NCBI GenBank assembly: GCA_963966185.1
Contig: CAWZYM010000277.1
Location: 1 to 64,000, forward strand
Direction of reading: 5' to 3'
Source: Rhabditoides inermis
Lineage: Eukaryota > Nematoda > Chromadorea > Rhabditida > Rhabditidae
DNA length: 64,000 bases
This document shows positions 63,901 through 64,000 of the stretch, in pieces (positions within the stretch are counted from its first letter, which is position 1; each line of letters begins with the position of its first letter). Under the pieces are notes generated by a model, which saw only the letters and a list, made by a program, of their open reading frames with translations, searched no databases and was not told where the DNA came from. A program made the position numbers and the translations under genes.

Positions 63901-64000
63901 GTCGACGGATTCTGTTTCCGCTCGTCGGATTATGATCGTCCAACACAAACATTAACTTTACATCCACTCCCACTCATTCTCGGTCGACGGATTCTGTTTC
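48906..64000 (+). repeat. Higher-order repeat of about 4.1-4.2 kb, three full copies and one partial
   Basis: Copies are 48906-53012 (4,107 bp), 53013-57204 (4,192), 57205-61393 (4,189) and 61394-64000 (partial). The anchor is an unusual unit with CGACAGGTTCTG, present twice per copy 328 bp apart. Lengths resolve as 50 x 82 + 7, 51 x 82 + 10 and 51 x 82 + 7. The partial fourth copy carries an extra 574-bp (seven-unit) duplication, seen as ATCGTACGAC at about 62951 and again 574 bp later. Confidence 0.88.

Larger units (their letters stand above)
45470..64000 (+). repeat. 82-bp satellite array, distal part (runs off the window)
   Basis: This has the same unit and orientation as 3292-35956. 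The first 2 kb (to about 47460) is the remainder of block copy 2. Next, 47.4-48.9 kb resembles 15.0-17.0 kb of copy 1 with about five units missing. From 48906 on it is a 4.1-4.2-kb higher-order repeat. Diverged units with CTCAACGGTTTCTG or TTTTCGCTCG are common at 51.7-52.4, 56.2-56.5 and 60.3-60.6 kb. The array is still running at the window end. Confidence 0.98.

Noticed and set aside
45470..64000. The same satellite frames in the distal array
   Set aside because: Same arithmetic; no start context, no codon bias and no conservation beyond the repeat itself.
3292..64000. CENP-B box in the satellite
   Set aside because: The unit shows no adequate match to the CENP-B box core on either strand.

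Overview
The window looks like nuclear DNA from a nematode, possibly a diplogastrid such as Pristionchus. This is inferred from one host gene with 14 short exons, 39-320 bp introns carrying GATT and TACTGTACTTTG motifs, and C-ending codons; no species marker was seen. It holds one host gene, a very large 82-bp satellite array, and one intact LTR retrotransposon inserted in that array.

Region 1 (1-3291): the + strand gene at 290-3039 encodes a 383-residue APMAP/strictosidine-synthase-like beta-propeller protein with an N-terminal membrane anchor. Two introns carry simple repeats, a (CT)n tract and a 24-bp minisatellite. The gene ends only about 250 bp before the satellite starts.

Region 2 (3292-35956 and 45470-64000): about 51 kb of head-to-tail 82-bp satellite, more than 600 units. 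The array has clear higher-order structure. A 14,250-bp block (174 units) is tandemly duplicated. The second copy contains an extra unit and a 2,883-bp tandem duplication. The distal part is built from a 4.1-4.2-kb unit present three full times plus a partial copy. Length differences are explained exactly by a few indel-bearing units (+7, +3, -1, -15 bp).

Region 3 (35957-45469): a 9,513-bp BEL/Pao-type LTR retrotransposon. Its two 673-bp LTRs look identical, and it has a 5-bp GATTC target duplication, a primer site fitting tRNA-Gly, and a polypurine tract. It has a 668-residue Gag, a 1,411-residue Pol (protease-RT-RNase H-integrase) in the +1 frame, and a third ORF between Pol and the 3' LTR. 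The third ORF appears spliced. It encodes a 205-residue protein whose three zinc knuckles have the same inter-knuckle spacing (18 and 6 residues) as those of Gag, so it is probably a diverged copy of the Gag nucleocapsid domain. This is the most novel item in the window. The unoccupied insertion site survives in the other satellite block, near 18737-18741, so the element inserted after the 14-kb duplication.

No tRNA, rRNA or CRISPR array was seen. The many open frames across the satellite follow from its 82-bp period and are not genes.
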